Below are positions 8,440 through 17,379 of a stretch of DNA of 64,000 nucleotides, piece by piece. Numbering within the stretch: position 1 is the first letter of the stretch; the number at the start of each line of letters is the position of its first letter. This stretch comes from Pedobacter terrae. GTDB taxonomy: Bacteria > Bacteroidota > Bacteroidia > Sphingobacteriales > Sphingobacteriaceae. The stretch is from the NCBI RefSeq assembly GCF_900100705.1, contig NZ_FNCH01000008.1, forward strand, positions 1-64,000, read 5' to 3'. The notes under the pieces were generated by a model. It ran no database searches and was not told the origin of the DNA. It saw nothing but the letters and a program-made list of their open reading frames with translations. The translations under genes were made by a program, and so were the position numbers.

Positions 8440-9171
8440 ATGCAACGCAAGTGGTTTCAATATTGGTTCAATTCGCCATATTATCATATTCTTTACCAAC
8501 AGAGAAATGATGCTGAAGCCGAATTTTTTATTGATAAGCTTACCGCCTTTTTAAATCCTAAAGCTGATGTTAAAATGCTCGATATTGCCTGTGGGAAAGG
8601 ACGGCATTCTATTTACCTGAATAAAAAAGGCTTCGATGTTACGGGCATAGATTTATCTGAACAAAGCATAAAGTACGCTAAGCAATTCGAAAACAGCAAA
8701 TTACACTTCCTTGTTCATGATATGCGCAAGTTGTTTTACATCAATTATTTTGATGTAGCTTTAAATCTCTTTACCAGTTTTGGTTATTTTGATACCGAAA
8801 AAGACCACGTAAATGCGCTTAAAACTTTTCGCAAGTGTTTAACCGCAGAGGGTATTTTGGTGCTGGATTATTTCAATACCGAGAAAATCATCCGCAATTT
8901 AAATTCCTGTGAAACAAAATCACTGGATGACATCACTTTTCACATCACTAAAAATGTTATCGATGGGAAAATTATTAAAAAGATCAATTTCGAAGATAAA
9001 CACAAAGTATATCACTTTGAAGAGCGTGTGCAGGCTTTTAGTTTTGAAGACTTTGAACGCATGTTGGGCAAAGCAGGGATGGTTATCGAAAAAACCTTCG
9101 GCAATTACGACTTAGCTGATTTCGACAAAAGCAGTTCAGACCGGTTAATTTTAATCTGTAAAAAAGCATGA
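8440..9171 (+). CDS. Class I SAM-dependent methyltransferase
   Basis: A 243-residue Rossmann-fold methyltransferase. Motif I is LDIACGKGRHSIYL, followed by VTGIDLSEQSI (motif post-I, ribose-binding acidic residue) and an FDVALNLFTSFGYF segment (motif IV region). The start at ATG 8440 is chosen because a promoter box lies at 8402-8409. The substrate is unknown; the combination resembles small-molecule methyltransferases of Methyltransf_25 type. Its stop overlaps the next start (ATGA), so it is translationally coupled to a PAP2 phosphatase and in turn to a ZIP transporter. Confidence 0.85.
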   Translation: MQRKWFQYWFNSPYYHILYQQRNDAEAEFFIDKLTAFLNPKADVKMLDIACGKGRHSIYLNKKGFDVTGIDLSEQSIKYAKQFENSKLHFLVHDMRKLFYINYFDVALNLFTSFGYFDTEKDHVNALKTFRKCLTAEGILVLDYFNTEKIIRNLNSCETKSLDDITFHITKNVIDGKIIKKINFEDKHKVYHFEERVQAFSFEDFERMLGKAGMVIEKTFGNYDLADFDKSSSDRLILICKKA

Positions 9172-9731
9172 TAGAAAGCATACAGCAGTTTGATGTAGAA
9201 TTGTTTTTGAAAATCCACCGCGGACTTTCAAACGGCTTTTTTGACTGGCTGATGCCGCTTATGCGCAACCGTTTCTTCTGGTCGCCACTTTACCTTTTTA
9301 TTGTTGTTTTTTGCATCAAACAGTATAAAAAACAAGGTTATTATATCATCGGAATGGCACTGTTTACCTTCGCCATGGGCGATTTAATTGCCTCGAGACT
9401 TGTAAAACCCTGGGTATCGCGTGTGCGGCCTTGCAATGATTTAAGTTTAGCCAACGATATTATTCATCGCGTACCTTGTGGAAGCGGTTTGAGTTTTCCA
9501 TCCGCGCACGCTACCAATCATTTTGCTATAGCTGTTTTTTTAATCTGCATTTTTTACAGCAGATGGAAACCTATTTTACCAATTGGCCTCTTTTGGGCTT
9601 TTATCATCAGTTTTGCTCAGGTGTATGTTGGCGTTCATTACCCTGTTGATGTAACTATCGGTGCCTTACTAGGCATAACAATAGGCATGATCTGTTCGAG
9701 AATATTTAAAAAATTACAACCTGATTTTTAA
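9168..9731 (+). CDS. PAP2-family membrane phosphatase
   Basis: A 187-residue integral membrane phosphatase of the type-2 phosphatidic acid phosphatase family. The three catalytic signatures are present: K.......RP in KPWVSRVRPC, PSAH in FPSAHATN, and the third motif in VYVGVHYPVDV. Five to six membrane helices flank them. Likely substrates are lipid phosphates such as undecaprenyl pyrophosphate or phosphatidylglycerophosphate; the sequence does not say which. The gene overlaps the methyltransferase by four bases and is 3 bases from the ZIP gene. Confidence 0.9.
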   Translation: MIESIQQFDVELFLKIHRGLSNGFFDWLMPLMRNRFFWSPLYLFIVVFCIKQYKKQGYYIIGMALFTFAMGDLIASRLVKPWVSRVRPCNDLSLANDIIHRVPCGSGLSFPSAHATNHFAIAVFLICIFYSRWKPILPIGLFWAFIISFAQVYVGVHYPVDVTIGALLGITIGMICSRIFKKLQPDF

Positions 9732-9734
9732 CCT

Positions 9735-10451
9735 ATGGAAATCTGGAAACTTTGCGTACTCTTTTTCTGTGCCTTTTTAGGCGGAACCGCTATCTTTTTG
9801 GTTAAAAGTGATAAATCTAAATTACTTAAACTGATTTTATCTTTCAGCGGGGCCTATTTATTCGCCATAACCGTTTTACATTTAATTCCGGATGCTTATA
9901 GCGGACCGGACAAATGGCAGATTGGCATTTTTATCCTGATTGGTTTCTTATTTCAAATCTTCCTGGAACAGTTTTCAGAAGGTGTAGAACACGGTCATAT
10001 CCATAAACATCACGATGGGCATGTATTTCCTTTTGGAATTATGATCAGCCTGTGTTTACATGCTTTTTTAGAAGGGATGCCACTAGCTAAAGAACAGCAT
10101 AACGAATTGATTTTTGGCATTTCATTACACCATATCCCCGCTGCTTTTGCATTGGCGAGTATATTGATGCAAAATCACTTTAAAAAAGGAAGCATTATAT
10201 TTTATCTTATTTTGTTTGCCATTATGGCTCCTCTTGGCTTTTATGTAAGTGTTGGGTTAAGCAACGGGACCATAGGTGGTTTAGATGCCTATTTTAATAA
10301 GATTATGGGGATTGTTATCGGTATCTTCCTACATATCTCTACTACGATCCTATTCGAATCAAGCGCTGATCATAAAATCAATACCCGCAAAATGATAGCC
10401 GTTTTACTGGGAATTGGTGTCGCATTAATCGGTTTTTTTACCGGGCACTAG
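9735..10451 (+). CDS. ZIP-family metal transporter
   Basis: A 238-residue membrane protein of the ZIP (Zrt/Irt-like) family, importing zinc or related divalent cations. A histidine-rich cytoplasmic loop (HGHIHKHHDGH) sits in the middle. Helix IV carries HAFLEGMPLA and helix V carries HHIPAAFALAS, the paired metal-binding helices of the family. About seven to eight membrane segments are evident. Last gene of a three-gene operon with the methyltransferase and PAP2 phosphatase; a functional link among the three is not evident. Confidence 0.9.
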   Translation: MEIWKLCVLFFCAFLGGTAIFLVKSDKSKLLKLILSFSGAYLFAITVLHLIPDAYSGPDKWQIGIFILIGFLFQIFLEQFSEGVEHGHIHKHHDGHVFPFGIMISLCLHAFLEGMPLAKEQHNELIFGISLHHIPAAFALASILMQNHFKKGSIIFYLILFAIMAPLGFYVSVGLSNGTIGGLDAYFNKIMGIVIGIFLHISTTILFESSADHKINTRKMIAVLLGIGVALIGFFTGH

Positions 10452-10521
10452 TTCAGTTTTCAGTTGGCAGTTTTCGGTTGGCAGTTTTCGGTTAATATTT
10501 AGCAGTTTTCAGTTGGCATTT
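10452..10521. repeat. Degenerate short tandem repeat
   Basis: About five imperfect copies of a 14-15-base unit, cagttttc(a/g)gttgg, follow the ZIP gene stop codon directly. This is low-complexity intergenic sequence with no coding potential. Confidence 0.7.
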
Positions 10522-10604
10522 AAACAATTAATCCTCTAGCCGTATTAAACGTTTAAATCGTTTATTTATTTAACATTTATGAAAAAACATCCATAAATTT
10601 AAAT

Positions 10605-11198
10605 ATGGATGAAATTGTAAATGAACCCGCCGTCGCTTATCAAAAAAGACATTACTCTATTGAGGAATACCTGGAGATGGAAAAAGCGTCTATGGTGAAA
10701 CATGAGTACTATCAAGGTGAGATATTTGCCATGTCTGGTGCCGGAGAGAACCATAATGAAATTTTCAGTAATGTTTTTGTGGAAATAGGCAGCAAACTTA
10801 AAGGCAAGCCTTGCAGGCCTTATGGAAGTGATAAACGAATGAACATTCCCGAGAATACATTGTTTACCTATCCGGATATTTCCATTTATTGCAATGGTTT
10901 AACACATAGCGATCTTGATGAAGATACCTCCATTTTACCAACTGCAATTATTGAAATCCTTTCTCCTTCAACCAAAAATTACGACAGAAATAAAAAATTT
11001 AATTTGTATAAAGATATTCCATCTTTAAAAGAATACATTATGATCGATTCGGAATCTATTTCTGTGCAGGCATATTACATTAATGAAGAAAAAAAGTGGA
11101 TACTGAGGGAGCATAAAGATATTTCTGATACTTTGACCTTTGTTTCGATGGGATTTGATATGGCACTAAGCGATATTTACTATTATGTTCGCTTTTGA
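10605..11198 (+). CDS. Uma2-family (DUF820) PD-(D/E)XK protein
   Basis: A 197-residue protein of the Uma2 / DUF820 restriction-endonuclease-like fold. The N-terminal [10 protein letters not shown]...[15 protein letters not shown] block is typical. The predicted metal-binding acidic residues are in YPDISIYC and in the following [17 protein letters not shown] segment. Biological role unknown; such genes are numerous in cyanobacteria and Bacteroidota and are often called putative endonucleases without proof. A 7-base inverted repeat (ATCCATA / TATGGAT, 10589-10595 and 10604-10610) encloses the start codon and could affect initiation. Monocistronic. Confidence 0.85.
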   Translation: MDEIVNEPAVAYQKRHYSIEEYLEMEKASMVKHEYYQGEIFAMSGAGENHNEIFSNVFVEIGSKLKGKPCRPYGSDKRMNIPENTLFTYPDISIYCNGLTHSDLDEDTSILPTAIIEILSPSTKNYDRNKKFNLYKDIPSLKEYIMIDSESISVQAYYINEEKKWILREHKDISDTLTFVSMGFDMALSDIYYYVRF

Positions 11199-11273
11199 GA
11201 TAAATTTTTGATTTATCAACGCCTAACGGCAACCTATTTACAGCTCATTGGCAACTGGAAACTCTCAACTGAT

Positions 11274-11420
11274 TTACTTTTTCGCTTTCTTCTTGCCGTA
11301 ACTCCAAGGACAATGTTTGCATTTATTTTTACAACAATAACCACGTTTTAAATGGTAAGCTTCAGTAAAAACCATTAATCCATCTTCGTTAAAATAAAAA
11401 TCTTCGCCTTGTTTTAACAT
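11274..11420 (-). CDS. Small cysteine-rich protein (DUF5522-like)
   Basis: A 48-residue protein whose central part reads YHLKRGYCCKNKCKHCPWSYG, with four clustered cysteines (CC-x3-C-x2-C) and a basic lysine-rich tail. This matches the DUF5522 family of short bacterial proteins as I remember it. The cysteine spacing suggests zinc or Fe-S binding, which is inference. It lies about 120 bases downstream of the exonuclease gene on the same strand. Easily missed because of its size; the strong composition and family match support it. Confidence 0.8.
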   Translation of the reverse strand: MLKQGEDFYFNEDGLMVFTEAYHLKRGYCCKNKCKHCPWSYGKKKAKK

Positions 11421-11541
11421 AATTATTGAATGACAGAATCTTGAATGAGTGAATTATATGGTTGAATATTAAATGAGGAAATGTTTTTAATCATTTTCTT
11501 TATCGCCTCATTCAATCATTCTCTAACCCTATCATTCACTT

Positions 11542-12486
11542 TTAACCATTTAATATTTTAACCTCCAGTTTATCTTTAAAATAGTCTTTAAGCAGCTTAC
11601 CATCACCATGTAAAGTCCATACCTGCTTTGGATGAACCTGCTCTATGGTTTTTAGAATTGCGTCCCAATCGGCATGGTCAGAAATGTAAAGTGAAATCCC
11701 GTTTTGCTGTTGCAGGTTCTTCCACCCGGAGGCAAAGGCACGTACTACATTAATGGCTTTATGGTAACTGTGAAATACCATTGGCGGCACAATATAAACC
11801 TGATGCTCGTGGTTATTTTTCATCACCTTTCTATCATACATTTTGTAGTTTCCTACTTTCACACCATAATCTTCATAGATTTTAACAAAAGGCATGATAC
11901 TATGGTGAACCATAACATTCTTAGTAGGACAATGCTCGTTAAGCAACTGAATAATTCGCTGGCTTTTGCCCAACGCATACGCACCCAGCATGATATTCGC
12001 ATTGGTTTCGTTAAGCTTTTCAATTTCTGTTACAGGAGAAGGATGTTTGGTTTCCGGATTAGCAAAAGTGCTTTCTGTAATTAAAACATCAGCTTCTACA
12101 AATTCAAATGGCTCACAAGTATTATCCGGCTCGATCTTATAATCACCCGTATAAAGATATTTCACCCCCTTATATTCCATTAGTACCTGAGCGGAGCCCA
12201 AAATATGTCCCGCAGAATAAAAAGTAATGGTAACTTCTTTTATTTTGAAAGATTCATGATAACTTTTGGTAAAAAAATCAACCGCTGCAAATTTACGGTA
12301 CCGGTGTTTCATAAAAGTTGCAGTAGCAGCAGTACAATATACATTCTGACTTCCACCGATGGCATGATCGCCATGTGCGTGCGAAACCACGGCTTCTTTA
12401 ACCGGCTGTTGCGGATCGAGGTAAAAATCGCCGTAAATACAATATAAACCGGTTGGGGTAACCGTGATAAAATCTGCTAAAATCAT
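11542..12486 (-). CDS. Ligase-associated MBL-fold DNA exonuclease
   Basis: A 314-residue metallo-beta-lactamase/beta-CASP-type protein matching the DNA ligase-associated exonuclease family (TIGR04122). It carries the zinc motif SHAHGDHAIGG near residues 35-45, an HILGSAQVLME segment, YTGDYK with the bridging Asp, and a late SDHADWD histidine pair. Family members are usually encoded beside an ATP-dependent DNA ligase, a helicase and a second MBL phosphoesterase in a putative repair set. None of these partners is visible here, so this copy is separated from them or acts alone. coaE lies 45 bases upstream. Confidence 0.88.
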   Translation of the reverse strand: MILADFITVTPTGLYCIYGDFYLDPQQPVKEAVVSHAHGDHAIGGSQNVYCTAATATFMKHRYRKFAAVDFFTKSYHESFKIKEVTITFYSAGHILGSAQVLMEYKGVKYLYTGDYKIEPDNTCEPFEFVEADVLITESTFANPETKHPSPVTEIEKLNETNANIMLGAYALGKSQRIIQLLNEHCPTKNVMVHHSIMPFVKIYEDYGVKVGNYKMYDRKVMKNNHEHQVYIVPPMVFHSYHKAINVVRAFASGWKNLQQQNGISLYISDHADWDAILKTIEQVHPKQVWTLHGDGKLLKDYFKDKLEVKILNG

Positions 12487-12531
12487 ATTAGAATGAAGTG
12501 ATTTAAGGATGATACGATTGGAGAGAGATAA

Positions 12532-13149
12532 TTATAGATTGACTGGCTTATGAGTCTCAGCGGCCTTTAAAAATTGCTGATGCAAGGTCAATACCTGCTC
12601 GATGATGGACTGTTGTTCATCATTTACGATAAAATGATTGGCTAGTTTCGCTTTCTCTTCGTCATTAAGCTGTTTACCCATGCGGGCTTTAACCTGTTCT
12701 GCCGAAACCTCATCGCGTTGCATTACCCTTTTCAGCTTAAGTTCATACGGTGCAGTAACCAGGATAGTGGTATCACACATCTTATAAGAACCACTTTCGA
12801 AGAGCAGGGCGGCTTCTTTAAGTGTATAAGGGACATTTTGAGGTATAGTTTCTTCCCAGGCATCAAATGCCCTAAAAACTGCCGGATGAACCAATGCATT
12901 TAATTTAGCCAGCGCTTCTTCATTATTAAAAACAATACCTGCAATATGTTTATTGTTCAGTTTTCCATCTTCAAAATAACTTTCCTTTCCGAAAGCCGAC
13001 TTGATTCCTGCTACCAATACAATATCTTTGATCATGATTTCTTTGGCAACCGTATCAGCATAAAACACTGGAATACCCAATACTTCAAAAACCTTACAAG
13101 CCGTTGTTTTGCCACTTCCAATACCACCTGTTATACCTACTTTATACAT
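12532..13149 (-). CDS. coaE: Dephospho-CoA kinase
   Basis: The final enzyme of coenzyme A synthesis, phosphorylating the 3'-hydroxyl of dephospho-CoA with ATP. The 205 residues begin with the P-loop GITGGIGSGKTT, followed by the family motifs FYADTVAKE and HPAVFRAFDAWEE, with a basic LKRVMQRD lid. The start codon overlaps the stop of the ybbR gene (TAATG), so translation is coupled. This fits the conserved Bacteroidota order nusB - DUF1573 - yajC - ybbR - coaE. Confidence 0.95.
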   Translation of the reverse strand: MYKVGITGGIGSGKTTACKVFEVLGIPVFYADTVAKEIMIKDIVLVAGIKSAFGKESYFEDGKLNNKHIAGIVFNNEEALAKLNALVHPAVFRAFDAWEETIPQNVPYTLKEAALLFESGSYKMCDTTILVTAPYELKLKRVMQRDEVSAEQVKARMGKQLNDEEKAKLANHFIVNDEQQSIIEQVLTLHQQFLKAAETHKPVNL

Positions 13150-14096
13150 TATTTATCTACAATGAAATCTATTTTAGACGGGCTTACGTTTACCAGCTTA
13201 CAATAATCCGGAAATTCTGTGATCTTGACCGTAAACTGATGGTGCCCTAAATTTCTCCATTCATCAACATCAATAGTTGCGGTGATAAAGCTTTCATCAA
13301 CCTGATCGTAATTACTCAAAGCAACCAAAAACGTAACTTTAACTTTTTTTGGATAAAGTTTAATGCTGTTATAGCTTCGATTATTGGTAATTTTTAAAGG
13401 TACCTCGATGGTTTTCTCCGTAAATTCATCTACAGAGAGCTTAACTTCAACAGATGAAGGGTAAATGCTTACATTTTTATGAATGCTGTGCTGTAAAGCC
13501 ACCCGTGTAGTAATACTGCTTTGTATTTTATCCTGTTTAAGCGTATCGGTCGGCCAAAATGTTATTTTAGAAAGCTCTTCTAAAGGCCCGGCAACCTTTA
13601 CATAGTTAGGATTAAGGATAACATCGCTAGACATACCATATTGTTTTGCAAAACCCAATTTATCAATCAGTTTTACCGGAACTTTTTTTACGACGCGTTT
13701 AGTAAAATCGAAATATAGGGTGTCGGGTTTAACAGAAATTACCTTTTGTGTACTTTCTAACTGCCTGTTGATATTAAAAAGCTGATCAGAGAAAACGATA
13801 AAATCTTTGGTATTCAGCTGACTCAGGTTAACAGAAACAGAAGGTGGGCTGATTCTTAAACGGGCAAAAAGCAGTTGCCAGCCGGTTCCTTCTACCTGTA
13901 AATCTATCGTATCAGACTGTAAAGGATAAAAAGCTCTTTTGGTGGGACTATTTTTAAAAACCAATACCGTTTTGGCCACATAAACATACTTATTATTTAA
14001 TGCCATAAAAAGCCATGCAGCTATAGCCAGCAACAGGCAGGCGAATAAGCTGAATACACGTCTTTTTTCAATCTTCGTTAAGGTAATGAAGGGCAT
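13149..14096 (-). CDS. YbbR-like domain protein
   Basis: A 315-residue protein with one N-terminal membrane anchor (about residues 15-35) and a large extracytoplasmic part built from YbbR-like beta domains, recognisable by repeated V.V......P..V.V.GP segments. In Firmicutes the related CdaR regulates a di-adenylate cyclase; no cdaA-like gene is in this window, so that role is not transferred. Upstream lies yajC across a terminator, downstream coaE overlaps it. Confidence 0.82.
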   Translation of the reverse strand: MPFITLTKIEKRRVFSLFACLLLAIAAWLFMALNNKYVYVAKTVLVFKNSPTKRAFYPLQSDTIDLQVEGTGWQLLFARLRISPPSVSVNLSQLNTKDFIVFSDQLFNINRQLESTQKVISVKPDTLYFDFTKRVVKKVPVKLIDKLGFAKQYGMSSDVILNPNYVKVAGPLEELSKITFWPTDTLKQDKIQSSITTRVALQHSIHKNVSIYPSSVEVKLSVDEFTEKTIEVPLKITNNRSYNSIKLYPKKVKVTFLVALSNYDQVDESFITATIDVDEWRNLGHHQFTVKITEFPDYCKLVNVSPSKIDFIVDK

Positions 14097-14160
14097 AATA
14101 AATTAAATATGAACTGTAAGCCGGAAATATTATCCGAAATGCATTTAATCAAATGTAATA

Positions 14161-14193
14161 AAACAAAAACAGTCCCGAAAGTTTTCGGGACTG
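14161..14193 (-). terminator. Rho-independent terminator after yajC
   Basis: An 11-bp perfect stem CAGTCCCGAAA / TTTCGGGACTG with a 2-base centre (effective loop of several bases) lies at 14170-14193. On the minus strand it runs into TTTTTGTTTT. It separates yajC from ybbR even though the two are syntenic, so ybbR-coaE need their own promoter or read-through. Confidence 0.8.
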
Positions 14194-14214
14194 CACTTAA
14201 ATTTTATTAATTTA

Positions 14215-14535
14215 TTAGGCTTTAGGCGCTACTACTGCTTTGGTTGCATCTAAAGAAACTGCCGATTTATCGAAACGGATTTTCACACCACCTTCAACTT
14301 CAATTAAAAAAGTAGTATCATTCATATCTGCAATACGGCCGTGAATACCAGCTGTTGTTACGATTTTATCTCCTTTTTTTAATTCTTCAACCAATTTTTT
14401 GTGGTCTTTAGCTTTTTTAACTTGCGGACGGATCATGAAAAAGTAGAAAACTACCATGATCAGTACCATTGGTACAATTGTAGTTAGCATGTTACTACCA
14501 CCTGCTGCTGCCTGTAATATTACTGTTGATGTCAT
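14215..14535 (-). CDS. yajC: Preprotein translocase subunit YajC
   Basis: A 106-residue single-pass membrane protein that accompanies SecDF in the Sec translocon. The membrane helix covers about residues 18-38 and is followed by the family signature FFMIRPQVKKAKDHK and a cytoplasmic domain containing GDKIVTTAGIHGRI. The tail is rich in Ala, Lys and Val. secDF is not adjacent. Followed immediately by a strong terminator. Confidence 0.95.
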   Translation of the reverse strand: MTSTVILQAAAGGSNMLTTIVPMVLIMVVFYFFMIRPQVKKAKDHKKLVEELKKGDKIVTTAGIHGRIADMNDTTFLIEVEGGVKIRFDKSAVSLDATKAVVAPKA

Positions 14536-14597
14536 TTCTTATTTATTTGTTTTTATGAATTTTGATCATTATGGACGTGCCATAAAAACCGAAGCAT

Positions 14598-15056
14598 TTA
14601 TTTTTTTTCCAGCACCTCTCCTACCAAATGAACAGTGCTTACCGTTGGATTGGCATTTGATGTTACCGTTATGACCTTATCTTGCATGCCCATTTTGCCT
14701 TCGCTATTGAAAACCACGCTGATTACCCCTTCTTTACCTGGCAAAATAGGTTCGCCTGGTACCTGTGGAATAGTGCAGCCACAAGTTGCCGTTGCATTGG
14801 AAACGATGAGTGGACTCTTACCTGTATTTTTAAATTTGAAATCGTGCTTAACTTTTTCGCCTTGCGTTAATTTACCGAAATCGAAAATATCGCGTTCGAA
14901 AACGATAACAGGTGCATCTGCCGGGGCAACTTTAGCTGTTTTTGATGTATCATTACCGACTGAAACAGCTGAAGCAGTTTCGCTGGTTTGATTATTTGCA
15001 TTACGACATGCTACAAATGAAAGTGCAGCAATAGCCAGGATAAAAGTTCTTTTCAT
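14598..15056 (-). CDS. DUF1573 lipoprotein
   Basis: A 152-residue probable lipoprotein: signal peptide followed by the lipobox SFVAC with Cys17. The mature part is one DUF1573 immunoglobulin-like domain with FDFGKLTQGEKVKHDFKFKN and the characteristic CGCTIP cysteine pair. These domains are common in exported Bacteroidota proteins; the function is unknown. Two bases separate it from the nusB stop, so it is in the nusB operon. Confidence 0.9.
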   Translation of the reverse strand: MKRTFILAIAALSFVACRNANNQTSETASAVSVGNDTSKTAKVAPADAPVIVFERDIFDFGKLTQGEKVKHDFKFKNTGKSPLIVSNATATCGCTIPQVPGEPILPGKEGVISVVFNSEGKMGMQDKVITVTSNANPTVSTVHLVGEVLEKK

Positions 15057-15058
15057 TT

Positions 15059-16009
15059 TTAATCTTCGATTAATCCGCGACCGATCTTTTTAATGGTGTT
15101 GTTTTTCTTCAGATCGCCTAAAATTTTGTCTAAAATACCGTTAATAAATGAATTACTTTTCGGTGTACTGTAATCTTTTGATAACTCCAAATACTCGTTA
15201 ATGGTTACTTTAACCGGGATAGATGGAAAGTTTAACAGCTCGCAAATGGCCATTTTCATTAAAATAGTATCCATTAATGCAATACGTTCCGATTCCCAGT
15301 TTTTAGTCCGGTCAGCAATCATTTCCTGATATTTTGCATCGTTCTGCAAAGTATGAACAAATAAATCCTGAACGAATTTGCTATCCTCAACCCAATCAGC
15401 ACTAATTTCGGTCAGTTTATTTTTGAAGGGATCTTCGAAGGTAAAGTTTTTTAAGGTTTTGGCGACCATACCCTTCATCACTTCATGATCTACCTGCCAA
15501 TTGATGAATTTCTCTTCAAAAACCTGAATAATAGCCTGGTTTTTTAGGATAATTTTACGGAAAATGTATTTGATGATATCTTTTGATGATTCTAAACTTT
15601 CGTTCGGATCGGCCAGATAATCGGCATATTCTTTTGATGCTTTTAAAGAGTTGTAAACAGTTTTACGGATTTCCGGATCGAAACCCCAGTCTACTTTGTA
15701 TTTTTTAATTGCAGAAACATATTCGGGATTTTGCTGCAATAAAACGCTAAACTTATTGTGTAGCAATTTCATGTTGGGATTAATATCCTCTGCTGTTTTA
15801 ATAAACTTATTTGCGCGCTCTGCGGCGTCGTTAGCAGTAAATTCGGTAACTTCTACCATTAAAGATAACATCCAGATGTACATTTCGTACACGCTATCGA
15901 TGCTCTGCATTAAAGTTTTCAAATCACCTTTAATGTCTTTTTTGTCTGCCATGTGCCAAGCAAAAATATTTTGCAAAGCTTTGATTCTTAAGTGCCTTCT
16001 GTTTAACAT
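15059..16009 (-). CDS. nusB: Transcription antitermination factor NusB
   Basis: NusB binds boxA RNA with NusE/S10 and supports rRNA antitermination. At 316 residues it is about twice the E. coli length, which is normal for Bacteroidota: an extended N-terminal helical region precedes the conserved NusB domain in the last 150 residues. The C-terminal part shows LMDTILMKMAICELL..FPSIPVKVTINEYLELSKDYSTPKSNSFINGILDKI, split here across the usual two conserved helices. The N-terminus LNRRHLRIKALQNIFAW is also typical. Confidence 0.93.
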   Translation of the reverse strand: MLNRRHLRIKALQNIFAWHMADKKDIKGDLKTLMQSIDSVYEMYIWMLSLMVEVTEFTANDAAERANKFIKTAEDINPNMKLLHNKFSVLLQQNPEYVSAIKKYKVDWGFDPEIRKTVYNSLKASKEYADYLADPNESLESSKDIIKYIFRKIILKNQAIIQVFEEKFINWQVDHEVMKGMVAKTLKNFTFEDPFKNKLTEISADWVEDSKFVQDLFVHTLQNDAKYQEMIADRTKNWESERIALMDTILMKMAICELLNFPSIPVKVTINEYLELSKDYSTPKSNSFINGILDKILGDLKKNNTIKKIGRGLIED

Positions 16010-16059
16010 GAATGTAAGAACGAGTGTGGTTATTTAAAACCTGTTTTAATGATTATGAT

Positions 16060-17148
16060 TTAATATGACGATTTAATTTTTTTAATATCTGCAATCCGTT
16101 TCTCGGCAATCCGGTTTGCAGCAATGTTTGTTGAAATTTTTTCGGTTTTACTCAATTTAATTACACTACGTGTAGCATCGTAAATATTCTCGGTAAGCTG
16201 TACGGTACGTTTTTTACCAAAACCGGTTAACTCCGAATAGCAGGAAATTAATCCACCTGCATTGATCAGGTAATCAGGCGCAAATAAAATCCCTTTCTTT
16301 AAGAGTAATTCGCTATCTAAAACCTCATCTTTTAACTGGTTATTGGCGGAACCTGCAATAATTGCAAATTTCATTTTTTCGATGGTTCTGTTATTAACGG
16401 TAGCACCCATTGCGCATGGGGCATATACATCAGCATCAGTGGTAAATATTTTATCGGCCTCAATGGGTTTTGCTTTATATTTCCGGGCAACATAAGTTAA
16501 CTGTTCCTGATTAATATCGCTGATCAATACTTCTGCATTTTCTTTCCTTAACAGGGCGACCAGGTGTTCACCAACATTTCCAATACCTTGTACTACAATG
16601 GTTCTTCCGGCAAGCATATCTGTACCAAAAACCTCTTTAACACTAGCTTTAATACCTAAATAAACACCCTGTGCCGTAAAAGGAGCCGGATTGCCCGCCC
16701 CACCGATTGACTCGGGAACACCAGTAACATAATTGGTTTCCATACGGATATATTCCATATCGCGTGTATTGGTACCCATTTCCTCTGCGGTAATAAATTC
16801 GCCATTCAGGTTTTTAATAAACCTGCCATAGCTCCGCATTAAAGTTTCGGTTTTGTCTTTTCTGGAATCGCCGATAATAACCCCTTTTCCACCGCCCAGG
16901 TTCAACCCGGTTATGGCAGCTTTATAGGTCATTCCGCGGGATAAACGCAATGCATCTTCTAATGCTTCGCCTTCGGTACTGTAACTCCACATACGTGTTC
17001 CGCCTAAAGCTGGCCCCAATGTGGTATCGTGTATAGCAATAATTGCTTTTAAACCTGTATCTGGATCATTACAAAAAACCAATTTTTTATGCCCATAGGC
17101 ACTTAATTGATCTAGAATTGATGAATCTGACGGAGAATTTGCTGGCAT
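16060..17148 (-). CDS. Leu/Glu/Phe/Val-type amino-acid dehydrogenase
   Basis: An NAD(P)-dependent oxidative deaminase of about 362 residues, close in length to leucine dehydrogenase. Visible are the glycine-rich GLNLGGGKGVI with the substrate-binding lysine, FITAEEMGTNTRDMEYI, and the Rossmann motif GIGNVGEHL. The likely role is branched-chain amino-acid catabolism, though Leu, Val and Phe specificity cannot be told apart by eye. The frame extends to a TTG at 17175, but a TAATTTTG promoter box overlaps that position, so the ATG at 17148 is the start. Confidence 0.9.
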   Translation of the reverse strand: MPANSPSDSSILDQLSAYGHKKLVFCNDPDTGLKAIIAIHDTTLGPALGGTRMWSYSTEGEALEDALRLSRGMTYKAAITGLNLGGGKGVIIGDSRKDKTETLMRSYGRFIKNLNGEFITAEEMGTNTRDMEYIRMETNYVTGVPESIGGAGNPAPFTAQGVYLGIKASVKEVFGTDMLAGRTIVVQGIGNVGEHLVALLRKENAEVLISDINQEQLTYVARKYKAKPIEADKIFTTDADVYAPCAMGATVNNRTIEKMKFAIIAGSANNQLKDEVLDSELLLKKGILFAPDYLINAGGLISCYSELTGFGKKRTVQLTENIYDATRSVIKLSKTEKISTNIAANRIAEKRIADIKKIKSSY

Positions 17149-17172
17149 ATTGAACGTTCGGATAACCTGCTG

Positions 17173-17180
17173 CAAAATTA
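17173..17180 (-). promoter_or_regulatory. -7 promoter box of the dehydrogenase gene
   Basis: The minus strand reads TAATTTTG, an exact TAnnTTTG match. It places the transcription start near 17167, about 19 bases upstream of the ATG at 17148, and excludes the upstream TTG at 17175 as start codon. Confidence 0.6.
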
Positions 17181-17379
17181 AAATAAAAAACCATTATTAC
17201 ATCTATTTAACGAAACTATAACAAAATTAATTCGGACAGGATTAAATAAACTAAGTTGTTAACTTAAATTTAGGAAAAAATATGGGTTCGTGGAGATACA
17301 GGCCAGGGGCCTTGAAGAGAACCTTTAGGGTTAAACCAATACGAATAAGTAGTTATATTTTAGAAAAGCAGGTTCGGTA

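Noticed and set aside
10452-10521. Tandem 14-15-base repeats considered as a CRISPR array
   Set aside because: The units are too short, adjoin without unique spacers and no cas gene is present.
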